DNA of 53,589 bases from Clostridiales bacterium (lineage in GTDB: Bacteria > Bacillota > Clostridia > Peptostreptococcales > Anaerovoracaceae), in assembly GCA_015258265.1 (NCBI GenBank), contig JABZIP010000009.1:1-53589 (forward strand), in the 5' to 3' direction. Under the pieces are notes generated by a model. It saw only the letters and a program-made list of their open reading frames with translations. It was not told the origin of the DNA and did not search any database. The first letter of the stretch is position 1; every line of letters starts with the position of its first letter. Made by a program: the position numbers and the translations under genes. Positions 1-8,010 of the stretch are shown here, in pieces.

Positions 1-1484
1 TGGTGGCATTCGTAGGTGGAGAATTGATACCGAAAGCCGATCAGGGAAATGTAACGATTTCGGCGGAGTTCCCATACGGAACATCGCTTGAGCAAAAGGA
101 AAAGGTTCTTATCGATATATCAAAAAGGCTTGAGCATCACAAAGAAATAGTAGCGCAAACGATAAATATAGGTCAAGTAGGATTTTACGGGCAAGAAACG
201 GCAGAAATAAAAATAAAGTTAAACGATAAAAAAGACAGAAAAATGTCAGCTGAAGAATTTGCCGGAAATATACAAAACGAAATTTCGAATATAGCGGGAG
301 CTAAATTTACGGCGAAATCGGATGATATGATGTCTAATATGATGGGAAATTCAAGCGATTTGGAATTAAATATATCCGGAAAAGATTTAAACCAATTGGA
401 AGAAATATCCAAAGAAGTAGAGGAGTATGTAAAAAAAATCCCGCATGTCGAAAGTGTCGAATCGAATTTGGAAGCAGGAGAACCTGAAATTTTAGTAAAG
501 CTGAAGCGAGAAAGCGCATCTTATTACGGAATTACCACCTTGGCACTTTCTGAAGCGTTATCAAAATCACTTAGTGGAAGCATACCCACAAATTTGAAAA
601 TAGATGCAGATGAAATAGCAGTTAATCTTTCTCTTACGGACGAATATGCCAATTCAATAGAAAACATGAAGCAGATTCTTGTTAGAGGGAAAAATGGAGA
701 AGCTGTACCTGTTGGGGATGTTGCAGAACTTCTCTTTGATAATTCTCCGCAGAGCATAAATCGAATAAATCAAGAGGAATGTATTACGCTGAATGTGAAC
801 TTAAAAGGGGATACTCTTGGAAAATCTACAAAAAAGATTTTAGCGTATATGAATGATTTTGAATATCCGCAGGGATATAGATTTAGGCTGGACGGTGCGC
901 AGGAGGAAATGCAAAAAGCGTTCAAATCGCTTGCTTTGGCGCTTGTAGTTGCAGTTGCTCTCGTATATTTGATACTTGCTGCGCAATTCGAATCTGTCGT
1001 TTTGCCGCTCATAGTAATGATGTCCATACCTTTTGCGATGTCAGGTGCATTTTTGGCAATGTTCATCACTAATACAAAATTGTCTATGGTTTCGTTTTTG
1101 GGGCTTATAATGCTTGCAGGAATAGTAGTGAATAATGCGATTTTGCTGGTAGAATTTATAAAACAAAATGAGAACGAAATGGAAAGAGAAATTGCGCTTA
1201 TTGAAGCGGGAAAGTTAAGATTGCGTCCGATACTTATGAGTTCCGGAACAACTGTCATAGGAATGATTCCTCTTGCACTCGGGCTCGGAAACGGCGGAGA
1301 ATCACTTGCTCCGCTTGGCGTTTCGATAATAGGGGGACTTACAGCATCGACATTGGTAACGCTCGTACTTATACCTATACTTTACGAAATTTTTGATAAA
1401 GGTAGACAAAATAGGCTCAAAAAACAAAAAGAGCACGATGAATTCGTGCATAATCTTGAAATGAAATGGGAGGCTGAGGGGTAA
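1..1484 (+). CDS. RND-family efflux transporter, C-terminal half (5' end outside window)
   Basis: Only the last 493 or so residues are present; the reading frame is open to the left edge (in frame from base 3), so the listed start is a truncation and not a start codon. The visible part begins at the segment equivalent to the periplasmic loop after the second-half first helix (GGELIPKADQG, like LPxEDQG in AcrB), goes through the porter domain, and ends with about five membrane spans (roughly residues 300-465 of the visible part). RND hallmarks are GIVVNNAILLVEFIK and RLRPILMSSGTTVIGMIPLALG. The family exports drugs, lipids or other amphiphiles by proton antiport. The substrate cannot be read from the sequence. 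It converges on the SEC-C gene, with stop codons 3 bases apart. Confidence 0.9.
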   Translation, partial: VAFVGGELIPKADQGNVTISAEFPYGTSLEQKEKVLIDISKRLEHHKEIVAQTINIGQVGFYGQETAEIKIKLNDKKDRKMSAEEFAGNIQNEISNIAGAKFTAKSDDMMSNMMGNSSDLELNISGKDLNQLEEISKEVEEYVKKIPHVESVESNLEAGEPEILVKLKRESASYYGITTLALSEALSKSLSGSIPTNLKIDADEIAVNLSLTDEYANSIENMKQILVRGKNGEAVPVGDVAELLFDNSPQSINRINQEECITLNVNLKGDTLGKSTKKILAYMNDFEYPQGYRFRLDGAQEEMQKAFKSLALALVVAVALVYLILAAQFESVVLPLIVMMSIPFAMSGAFLAMFITNTKLSMVSFLGLIMLAGIVVNNAILLVEFIKQNENEMEREIALIEAGKLRLRPILMSSGTTVIGMIPLALGLGNGGESLAPLGVSIIGGLTASTLVTLVLIPILYEIFDKGRQNRLKKQKEHDEFVHNLEMKWEAEG

Positions 1485-1494
1485 TGATTACCCC
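1478..1494. terminator. Short hairpin covering both convergent stop codons
   Basis: GGGGTAA, loop TGA, TTACCCC: a 7-bp stem with a 3-base loop spanning the stops of the RND gene and the SEC-C gene. There is no adjacent T-run on the plus strand, so it may slow or stop transcription from either side without being a classical intrinsic terminator. Confidence 0.35.
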
Positions 1495-1985
1495 TTGCCA
1501 CAACATTTTTTGTATTTTTTACCGCTTCCGCAAGGACATGGATCGTTCCTTTTTGGAGTTTGTTCTTTGATATATGTTTTTGATTTTTTATATTCTTTTT
1601 CTATTTCGGACATTTTATCCGCAGTCAGTTTGTTTTCCCAAGCGGAAATTTGGAATAAATGAGGGGCATTTGCCTTGTGCATATTGAAATACAGCTTTTC
1701 ATAATCTACCGAAAGGGAGATGTCGCTATCTTCATTGATGTTTTCGGTTTCAAGCGGAGAATTCAGGCTTTCGGTAATACCGTCGAGAAAAGCCATCATG
1801 AAAACAGGCTCGATTTCGTATTTCTTTGCAAGATCTGCAAATTTACCTTCGAAAGCCTTTTCATCCTGCTCAAGCAGCACTTTATATAGCTCTTGTTCGG
1901 CACCTGCATATTTTTCCCAAAAATCATCAAAGCTGTCTTCCGTTTGATGAGTAAGTAAGTCTTGCCATTCTTCGTATAAAGTCAT
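1488..1985 (-). CDS. SEC-C metal-binding motif protein
   Basis: 165 residues. The last ~22 residues are a SEC-C zinc-binding motif (DPCPCGSGKKYKKCC), the same element found at the end of SecA. The first ~140 residues are acidic, mostly helical in character, and not recognised. Proteins of this build are usually small cytoplasmic proteins of unknown role, some tied to ribosomes or SecA; no function is assigned here. The start (ATG at 1985) follows AAAGGATAAAAACAT, and the gene lies 21 bp downstream of hom on the same strand, so the two are probably co-transcribed. Confidence 0.8.
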   Translation of the reverse strand: MTLYEEWQDLLTHQTEDSFDDFWEKYAGAEQELYKVLLEQDEKAFEGKFADLAKKYEIEPVFMMAFLDGITESLNSPLETENINEDSDISLSVDYEKLYFNMHKANAPHLFQISAWENKLTADKMSEIEKEYKKSKTYIKEQTPKRNDPCPCGSGKKYKKCCGKG

Positions 1986-2006
1986 ATGTTTTTATCCTTT
2001 CTAATA

Positions 2007-2975
2007 TTATCTAATGTGTTTTGCTATAGCCAAAATATCTCCGCAAACAGCGCTGCCTGTAGGTAAAGCTCCTGCGCCTTTTCCGCTAAGCATCACTTCG
2101 CCGACAGCGTTTCCGTTTAAGAAAATTGCGTTAAACTCATTTGATATGCCGGTGAGAGGGTGCGAATTTGGAAGTGCGGTAGGCTTTACACAATATTCAA
2201 GTTTACCGTTTTTAATTTCTGCGCATGCTATCAATTTGATAGTTTGGTTGTTTGCTTCGGCAGCTTTGATATCGTCGATGCCGACTTTGCTGATACCGGT
2301 AGTTGGAATATCGGTAGGCTTGATGTATTTGCCAAACATAAGTTTGATAAGTATGGAAAGTTTGTTTGCAGCGTCTATACCCTCCACATCGGCTGTAGGA
2401 TCTGCTTCTGCAAAACCGAGTTCTTGCGCTGATTTTAGAGCAGTTTCATAGGAAAGACCTTCTTGGGACATTTTAGTAAGAATGTAGTTTGTAGTCCCGT
2501 TTAAAATACCTTCAACTTTGGTAAATTCGTTTGCCGCAAGAGGGTTTCTAATAGCAGTGAGAACAGGAATTCCACCACAGACACTCGCTTCGAAAAGCAG
2601 CCTGCAACGATTCTCTTTCGCAAGATTTAAAAGCTCGTCGAGATTTGCAGCGAGAGCTGCTTTGTTTGCAGATACAACGTGCTTACCGTTTTGCAATGCA
2701 CATTTGATATATGATGCAGCAGGTTCGATTCCGCCAAGAGCTTCTATTACTATATCTACATCGGGGGATGTGCAAACCTCATTAAAGTCTGTGGTCAATA
2801 CAGATTGATCTATATCTGCTAATTTTGGATTGTTTATGTTTCTAACTAAGATTTTAGCGGTTTCGAAAGAAAGGTTTGATTCAGCAGCTATTTTTTCTGC
2901 ATTCATTTTCAAGATGTCATATGCACCCCTCCCAACTGTACCAAAACCAAGGAAACCGAGTTTTACCGTTTTCAT
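2007..2975 (-). CDS. hom: Homoserine dehydrogenase, short form
   Basis: Reduces aspartate semialdehyde to homoserine for threonine and methionine synthesis. The N-terminal Rossmann motif GFLGFGTVGRG is followed by NGTTNYILTKM (about residues 157-167) and the catalytic segment GFAEADPTADVEGIDAANK, and the protein ends soon after GAGALPTGSAVCGDI. At 322 residues it lacks the C-terminal ACT domain of the usual ~400-440-residue Gram-positive enzyme, so feedback control by threonine through that domain should be absent. The ATG at 2975 has AAAGGAG upstream. It is the first gene of a two-gene unit with the SEC-C protein, driven by a promoter at 3029-3057. Confidence 0.92.
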   Translation of the reverse strand: MKTVKLGFLGFGTVGRGAYDILKMNAEKIAAESNLSFETAKILVRNINNPKLADIDQSVLTTDFNEVCTSPDVDIVIEALGGIEPAASYIKCALQNGKHVVSANKAALAANLDELLNLAKENRCRLLFEASVCGGIPVLTAIRNPLAANEFTKVEGILNGTTNYILTKMSQEGLSYETALKSAQELGFAEADPTADVEGIDAANKLSILIKLMFGKYIKPTDIPTTGISKVGIDDIKAAEANNQTIKLIACAEIKNGKLEYCVKPTALPNSHPLTGISNEFNAIFLNGNAVGEVMLSGKGAGALPTGSAVCGDILAIAKHIR

Positions 2976-3028
2976 ATCAATTCTCCTTTTATTTATATTT
3001 TTATTTGTATATAAAGTGTGGTTAGTCG

Positions 3029-3057
3029 ATTATAGCATAAATATGTAAATATGACAA
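3029..3057 (-). promoter_or_regulatory. Promoter of hom (reverse strand)
   Basis: Read on the minus strand: TTGTCA, 17-bp spacer ending TGC, then TATAAT (an extended -10). It lies about 55 bp upstream of the hom start and diverges from the greA promoter. Confidence 0.7.
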
Positions 3058-3088
3058 ATTGATTTTTGAATAAAGAACCTGTTTGCTC

Positions 3089-3117
3089 TTGAATTTAATT
3101 TGTTAAAATGTTATGAT
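3089..3117 (+). promoter_or_regulatory. Promoter of greA-lysS
   Basis: TTGAAT, 17-bp spacer, TATGAT, about 45 bp ahead of the greA start. Confidence 0.65.
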
Positions 3118-3161
3118 AGTGTGAGATTTTGAATTAAAGAGGGATAAAAGGAGAATATAAC

Positions 3162-3635
3162 ATGGCAGAAGTGGTTTTGCTGACAAAAGAAGGTCTGGAA
3201 AAGATAAAAGCGGAATATGAAGAATTAGTTTCTGTACGCAGGGCAGAAGTTTCCGAAAGACTGAAAGAAGCTATTTCTTACGGGGACTTGTCGGAAAATG
3301 CGGAATACGATGCGGCAAAAAACGAACAGGCGGAGCTGGAAGAACGTATACATAAACTAGAAACTATGATTAGAACGGCAAAAGTTATAGATGAAAGCGA
3401 AATGTCTGAAGATCATGTAAATGTCGGAATTACTACAAAGGTGAGAATACAAGAAACAGGTCTTGTTGCAAATTACACCATAGTAGGATCTACTGAATCG
3501 GATCCGTTTGCAGGAAAGATTTCAAACGAATCACCTGTAGGTATGGCACTGATCGGTCAAGCTGTAGGAAATGTAGTTGAAATACAGGTTCCTGACGGCA
3601 CATTACACTACGAAATACTTGAAATAAGCAAATAA
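3162..3635 (+). CDS. greA: Transcription elongation factor GreA
   Basis: 157 residues, the normal length. GreA enters the secondary channel of RNA polymerase and stimulates cleavage of backtracked RNA. The N-terminal coiled-coil hairpin carries the acidic tip and the conserved LSENAEYDAAKNEQAELEER stretch (about residues 45-64). The C-terminal FKBP-like domain ends in VGNVVEIQVPDG. The ATG has AAAGGAG at a normal distance. lysS follows after 17 bp, so greA-lysS is one transcript. Confidence 0.97.
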   Translation: MAEVVLLTKEGLEKIKAEYEELVSVRRAEVSERLKEAISYGDLSENAEYDAAKNEQAELEERIHKLETMIRTAKVIDESEMSEDHVNVGITTKVRIQETGLVANYTIVGSTESDPFAGKISNESPVGMALIGQAVGNVVEIQVPDGTLHYEILEISK

Positions 3636-3652
3636 CATATGGAGATAAAAAG

Positions 3653-5209
3653 ATGAGTGAGATTTTGAATGAAAACTTAGAAGCGCAGACGGAAGAATTA
3701 AGCGAAGAAAAGCTGTCCGAACAAAGAATTATAAGGCGCGAGAAACTGAAAAAACTGCAAGAAACGGGTAGAAATCCGTTCTTACATGAGCGTTGGGATG
3801 TTGATGCGTACAGCATGGATATAAAGGATAATTTCGATGAAATGGAGGGAAAAAAAGTTTCGTGCGCCGGTAGAATTATGGCTAACAGGCACATGGGAAA
3901 GGCTTCGTTTATCGATATACAAGATGCAAAAGGCAGAATTCAGGTTTATATCAGAAAAGACGCTATCGGAGAGGAAGAATATGACATTTTCACCACTTAC
4001 GATATAGGAGATATAGTCGGTCTTACAGGAGAAGTATTCAAAACAAGACACGGTGAGATTTCAATTAAAGCTGAAAGTCTAGTGCTTCTTTCAAAATCGT
4101 TACAGGTTTTACCTAACAAATTCCAAGGATTGAAGGATCAGGATCAACGATATAGACAAAGGTATGTGGATTTGATAGTAAATCCGCTTGTGCGCGAAAC
4201 ATTCTTTAAGAGATCTCAGATTATACATAAAATTAGAGAAGTACTGGAAAATCAATACGGATATTTGGAAGTTGACACTCCTATTCTGACCACTATTGCA
4301 GGCGGAGCAAATGCCAGACCGTTTGATACACATCACAATACACTGGATTTGGACATGAAACTTCGAATTTCAAACGAACTGTTCTTAAAGCGTCTAATCG
4401 TCGGCGGCTTGGATAGGGTTTACGAAATGGGCAAGATGTTTAGAAACGAGGGAATGGATAGAAACCACAATCCTGAGTTCACCTCTATGGAATGCTATAT
4501 GGCATATGCCGATATGGAGAAAGTAATGGAGGTTACCGAGCAGGTTGTGTCGCAGGCGGCACTTGCAGCAACTGGCAGCATGGTGATTACCTATCAGGGA
4601 AAGACTTTCGACCTTACGCCACCGTGGAGAAGACTGGATATGACAGATGCGGTGAAAGAAATCACCGGAGTTGATTTCCACAAAATGAATGACGATGAAG
4701 AATGTCGAGCTGCTGTACTTGCGTATATTAAAGAAAATCCAAGCGCTCTTACAGAAAAAGAAGTGAAGGAGTATACAAGAGGAAAGCTGATTGCCGAGAT
4801 GTTTGAAGAATATTGCGAAGATGTACCCGGATATTTGGACGGACCTGTGTTCGTGTGCGGACATCCTGTGGAAATTTCACCGCTTGCAAAGAGGGATTCG
4901 AAAGATCCTAGAATTACAAGACGATTCGAGGCATATGTGAACGGATGGGAAATTGCAAACGCATTTTCGGAGCTTAACGATCCTATCGACCAGTTTGAGA
5001 GATTTGCGGCGCAGCAGGCACAACTTGATTCCGGAGAGGACGACGAAGCGCATCCAATGGATATGGACTTCGTAAACGCACTCGAAGTGGGGCTTCCACC
5101 GACAGGCGGACTCGGCATAGGTATAGATAGAGTAATAATGCTGATTACCGATGCGCCAAGCATAAGAGATATAATTCTATTCCCTACGATGAAACCGATT
5201 GAAAAATAA
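3653..5209 (+). CDS. lysS: Lysyl-tRNA synthetase, class II
   Basis: 518 residues, close to the usual ~490-510. It charges tRNA-Lys in the cytoplasm. An N-terminal charged extension (about 1-55) precedes the OB-fold anticodon-binding domain (about 65-170). The class II catalytic core follows: motif 2 FRNEGMDRNHNPEFT near residues 263-277 and motif 3 GLGIGIDRVIML near 480-491. The ATG at 3653 follows TATGGAGATAAAAAG. It is the second gene of the greA operon and ends at a hairpin at 5256-5281. Confidence 0.97.
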   Translation: MSEILNENLEAQTEELSEEKLSEQRIIRREKLKKLQETGRNPFLHERWDVDAYSMDIKDNFDEMEGKKVSCAGRIMANRHMGKASFIDIQDAKGRIQVYIRKDAIGEEEYDIFTTYDIGDIVGLTGEVFKTRHGEISIKAESLVLLSKSLQVLPNKFQGLKDQDQRYRQRYVDLIVNPLVRETFFKRSQIIHKIREVLENQYGYLEVDTPILTTIAGGANARPFDTHHNTLDLDMKLRISNELFLKRLIVGGLDRVYEMGKMFRNEGMDRNHNPEFTSMECYMAYADMEKVMEVTEQVVSQAALAATGSMVITYQGKTFDLTPPWRRLDMTDAVKEITGVDFHKMNDDEECRAAVLAYIKENPSALTEKEVKEYTRGKLIAEMFEEYCEDVPGYLDGPVFVCGHPVEISPLAKRDSKDPRITRRFEAYVNGWEIANAFSELNDPIDQFERFAAQQAQLDSGEDDEAHPMDMDFVNALEVGLPPTGGLGIGIDRVIMLITDAPSIRDIILFPTMKPIEK

Positions 5210-5255
5210 GAGGGGAAAAGAGGGAAAATTAGGAAAATTAAACAATTTATTGAAG

Positions 5256-5281
5256 GCGATAGAGATTACTGTCGCATTTTT
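5256..5281 (+). terminator. Terminator after lysS
   Basis: GCGATAG, loop AGATTA, CTGTCGC (7-bp stem with one G-U pair), then ATTTTT. Confidence 0.6.
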
Positions 5282-5327
5282 GTAATTTATAGGGAGCAGA
5301 AAAAAATATTTCCGACGCTTAAAGTTG

Positions 5328-5356
5328 TTGCATATAGCGCATAAATGGGGTATAAT
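5328..5356 (+). promoter_or_regulatory. Promoter of the chemoreceptor gene
   Basis: TTGCAT, 17-bp spacer, perfect TATAAT. The leader to the gene is about 140 bases long. A 12-base sequence (AAGATTAAGAAA) occurs in it twice, at 5450 and 5480. Confidence 0.75.
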
Positions 5357-5504
5357 ACACTAGTGTTTCTTAATGTCGTTTTTAGCCACATACTGAATTT
5401 GGCGGGAACGGAAAAATGTTTACTCTTGAATTTTTATTAGCAGCAGCCTAAGATTAAGAAATTTTCGGTATATTTATAAAAGATTAAGAAAGGAAATGCT
5501 GGAT

Positions 5505-7538
5505 ATGAAGAAACTGGGTTTTAGAAGTATTAAAAGTAAGATTTTATTTGGCGGTTTTGCAATTATAACTTTAATATGTGTAACAATTCTGTCAATCAGT
5601 TCGATGTTATCGTATAACGCTTTTAGAGAACAAGTAGAAGAGGATATGCAGGTTATATCAAAACAGGTTTCGGAAAAACTTATTGCGGATATTGAAACAA
5701 CCGAGACTGAAATAGAGGACCTGGCTACAAATCCTATGCTTTCCGATGGCAGGTATACGGATGAAGAAGTTGCTAGTTTTTTTGAGCAAAGAGCGCAAGA
5801 TACAGGATTCAAATTGTTCTTTACTGTAGCTGAAACAGGTAAAGGGATTAACCTTACTCACGAAGCGGAAACTTTTGATGTGTCGAATACGGAGTATTTT
5901 AAGCGTTCAATTAAGGGCGAAACGTATACCAGTGCTATAATCGACGATGTAGTTACAGGTGAAAAAATTATGGTTATCTCAACACCATACTATGAGCGCG
6001 GCACAAATAAGTTGCTTGGCATTTTTGCAGGTATTAAAAGCACAGATTTCATTTCACAGATTTGCGCGGATTTCAAATGGGGGGAAACCGGAAGTATCGC
6101 AGTTTACGATGAAGATACGAATATTATAGGACATACAAATCCTGAAATAGTTGCCAGCGGACTGAACCTTGTCGAAAAAGCAAAAACCGATAAAGAGTAT
6201 GTAGCTGTTGCAGACTTCTTCCAAAAAACCATTGCCAGCGGTAAAGATGCTGTAGGGACTTATGATTGGTTCGGAAAGAAAAGGCTCGGAGCGATATCAA
6301 ATATCCCTGAGAGAGGATATGTTACACTTGTAGCAATAAATGAAGATGAAATGTTCGGGCATTTAACTGAATTGCAACGCAATTTGATGATGCTTGTATT
6401 AGGATTGACTTTGCTCGGTGTAGTGCTTATTTATTTCGCATTTGCAAGACCTATATCAAATGCATTTAAGAATTTAAAAACAGATTTGCTCAATATAGCC
6501 AATTATGATTTGAGCAAAGACTCTGTGAAAGATTATTCAAAGAGAAGAGATGAGCTAGGCGATATTTACGATTCAACCAAAACATTGAAGAACAACATTG
6601 TTAATATTATTTCAAATATATCTGCTCATGCGCAGAGTACGGCAGCAACAGCAGAAGAGTTGTCGGCGACTACGCACTCAACAACTGAAACGGCAGGTGA
6701 GGTTGCAAATGCTGTAAGCAATATCGCAGACGGAGCTACAAGTCAAGCTGTAGATACGCAAAATGCTATTAAGAATGTAGAAATCGCAAACAACTTGTTA
6801 AGCCATACGGTAACTGTGCTAGAGGAATTGTATGAGGCAACTGAGTTTATAAATGAAAAGAAAGAAGAAGGAAGCAGAACTTTAGAGGAACTGGCATCTG
6901 CAACAAGCAAAGTGAGCGAGGCCTCCAAAGAAATTGCTGAAATAATAACGCAGACGGATAAAAGTGCGGAAAAAATATCAAGTGCAAGTGATATGATTCA
7001 GTCGATTTCGGATCAAACCAATTTGCTTGCTTTAAATGCTGCAATAGAGGCGGCAAGAGCCGGCGAAGCGGGCAAAGGCTTTGCGGTAGTTGCTGAAGAA
7101 ATAAGAAATCTTGCTGAACAGACGGTAGGATTTACAGGAGATATAAAAGTTACAATTACCGATTTACAAGAAAAGACTAAAAAGGCTGTTGAAGCCATGG
7201 AGTTTACAGGCGAAGCGGTATCTGAGCAAGAACGAAAACTCGATGAAACAGGCAATAAGTTCAATCAAATATCCGATGCCTTGGGAAAGAGTCAGGAAAT
7301 AGTAAATAATGTATCGCAAGAAGCTAAAGATATCGTTCGAAGTAATGAGGAGATAACTAAGGTAATTGAGAGTCTGTCTGCAATAGCGGAAGAGAATGCG
7401 GCTGCAACGGAGGAAGTGTCTGCATCTGTGGATGTTCAGGTACAATCTATACGAGGTATTTCGGAAGCAAGTGAGAATTTGGCAGAAATAGCGACAAATT
7501 TACAGGCGGAAGTTTCCAAGTTTATTATAAAATCGTGA
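5505..7538 (+). CDS. Methyl-accepting chemotaxis protein with extracellular sensor domain
   Basis: 677 residues from ATG 5505. An in-frame ATG at 5496 exists, but it abuts the Shine-Dalgarno AAGGAA, so 5505 is preferred. A membrane span at about 10-32 is followed by a ~245-residue extracellular region of Cache type, then a second span at about 285-310 (LVLGLTLLGVVLIYFAF), a linker/HAMP-like region, and a long helical cytoplasmic signalling domain. The hairpin tip, near residues 500-530, contains LLALNAAIEAARAGE and GKGFAVVAEEIRNLAEQT, the CheA/CheW contact site. The ligand is unknown. The gene is monocistronic and implies that the organism has chemotaxis genes elsewhere. Confidence 0.93.
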   Translation: MKKLGFRSIKSKILFGGFAIITLICVTILSISSMLSYNAFREQVEEDMQVISKQVSEKLIADIETTETEIEDLATNPMLSDGRYTDEEVASFFEQRAQDTGFKLFFTVAETGKGINLTHEAETFDVSNTEYFKRSIKGETYTSAIIDDVVTGEKIMVISTPYYERGTNKLLGIFAGIKSTDFISQICADFKWGETGSIAVYDEDTNIIGHTNPEIVASGLNLVEKAKTDKEYVAVADFFQKTIASGKDAVGTYDWFGKKRLGAISNIPERGYVTLVAINEDEMFGHLTELQRNLMMLVLGLTLLGVVLIYFAFARPISNAFKNLKTDLLNIANYDLSKDSVKDYSKRRDELGDIYDSTKTLKNNIVNIISNISAHAQSTAATAEELSATTHSTTETAGEVANAVSNIADGATSQAVDTQNAIKNVEIANNLLSHTVTVLEELYEATEFINEKKEEGSRTLEELASATSKVSEASKEIAEIITQTDKSAEKISSASDMIQSISDQTNLLALNAAIEAARAGEAGKGFAVVAEEIRNLAEQTVGFTGDIKVTITDLQEKTKKAVEAMEFTGEAVSEQERKLDETGNKFNQISDALGKSQEIVNNVSQEAKDIVRSNEEITKVIESLSAIAEENAAATEEVSASVDVQVQSIRGISEASENLAEIATNLQAEVSKFIIKS

Positions 7539-7650
7539 GCGACATAATTTCAAAATAATGTTTTAGAAATCATGGTTTTGACTATATTCCGCAAAGTGTA
7601 ACAAATATCTAATCAATTAAGAAAATTTCAAAAAATTTAATCAGTTAGCA

Positions 7651-7679
7651 TTGACGAATTTGTGTATTTATGCTAAAAT
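7651..7679 (+). promoter_or_regulatory. Promoter of the cobalamin-riboswitch transcript
   Basis: TTGACG, 17-bp spacer ending TGC, then TAAAAT (extended -10). Transcription would start about 30 bases ahead of the aptamer. Confidence 0.7.
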
Positions 7680-7716
7680 TAGGGTATAAATTTAATAAAT
7701 TGAAGATATGCTAAAG

Positions 7717-7873
7717 GAAATAAGTTTGAGCGTTGCTTGATTAAAAGGGAATTCGGTTAGAATCCGAAACGATCCCGTCACTGTGATAGCCGGCTTCTTG
7801 CATTTGCCACTGAGTATTTACTTGGGAAGGCGCAAGGGGCGATAATGCTTAAGTCAGGATACCTGCTTATTTC
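7717..7873 (+). promoter_or_regulatory. Cobalamin (B12) riboswitch aptamer
   Basis: The conserved core elements occur in order: AAAAGGGAA at 7743, a small hairpin, GATCCCGTCACTGTGA near 7771, GCCACTG near 7806, GGGAAGGCG near 7824, and AAGTCAGGATACCTGC near 7851. The ends pair as an 8-bp P1 stem, GAAATAAG (7717-7724) with CTTATTTC (7866-7873). This is the B12-box RNA that binds adenosylcobalamin or a related corrinoid. A terminator lies about 65 bases downstream, ahead of the ABC transporter, so binding most likely causes premature termination. Confidence 0.93.
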
Positions 7874-7936
7874 TTCGTAGGCTTCTTGCGGAAGACAAGA
7901 AAAACCTGTACAAATGTAGTTTTGGTGTTGGTTTTC

Positions 7937-7964
7937 AAGTTGGACGCAATGTCCAACTTTTTTT
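7937..7964 (+). terminator. Riboswitch-controlled terminator
   Basis: AAGTTGGAC, loop GCAAT, GTCCAACTT, followed by T residues: a 9-bp perfect stem. It sits between the aptamer and the first transporter gene, the usual expression platform for OFF-type control. Confidence 0.88.
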
Positions 7965-8010
7965 ATGCATAATATTTCAATTTTTATAGTAAAAAGAAAG
8001 GAATACTGAA

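Noticed and set aside
5450..5491. Direct repeat AAGATTAAGAAA twice, 30 bp apart, upstream of the chemoreceptor gene
   Set aside because: A single pair in an AT-rich leader; no symmetry or other copy that would suggest a regulator.
5210..5504. Cyclic-di-GMP riboswitch in the chemoreceptor leader
   Set aside because: No recognisable class I or II core sequence was found.
7717..7964. Link between the B12 riboswitch and the choline microcompartment
   Set aside because: The two are 33 kb apart, on separate transcripts, and CutC does not use B12.
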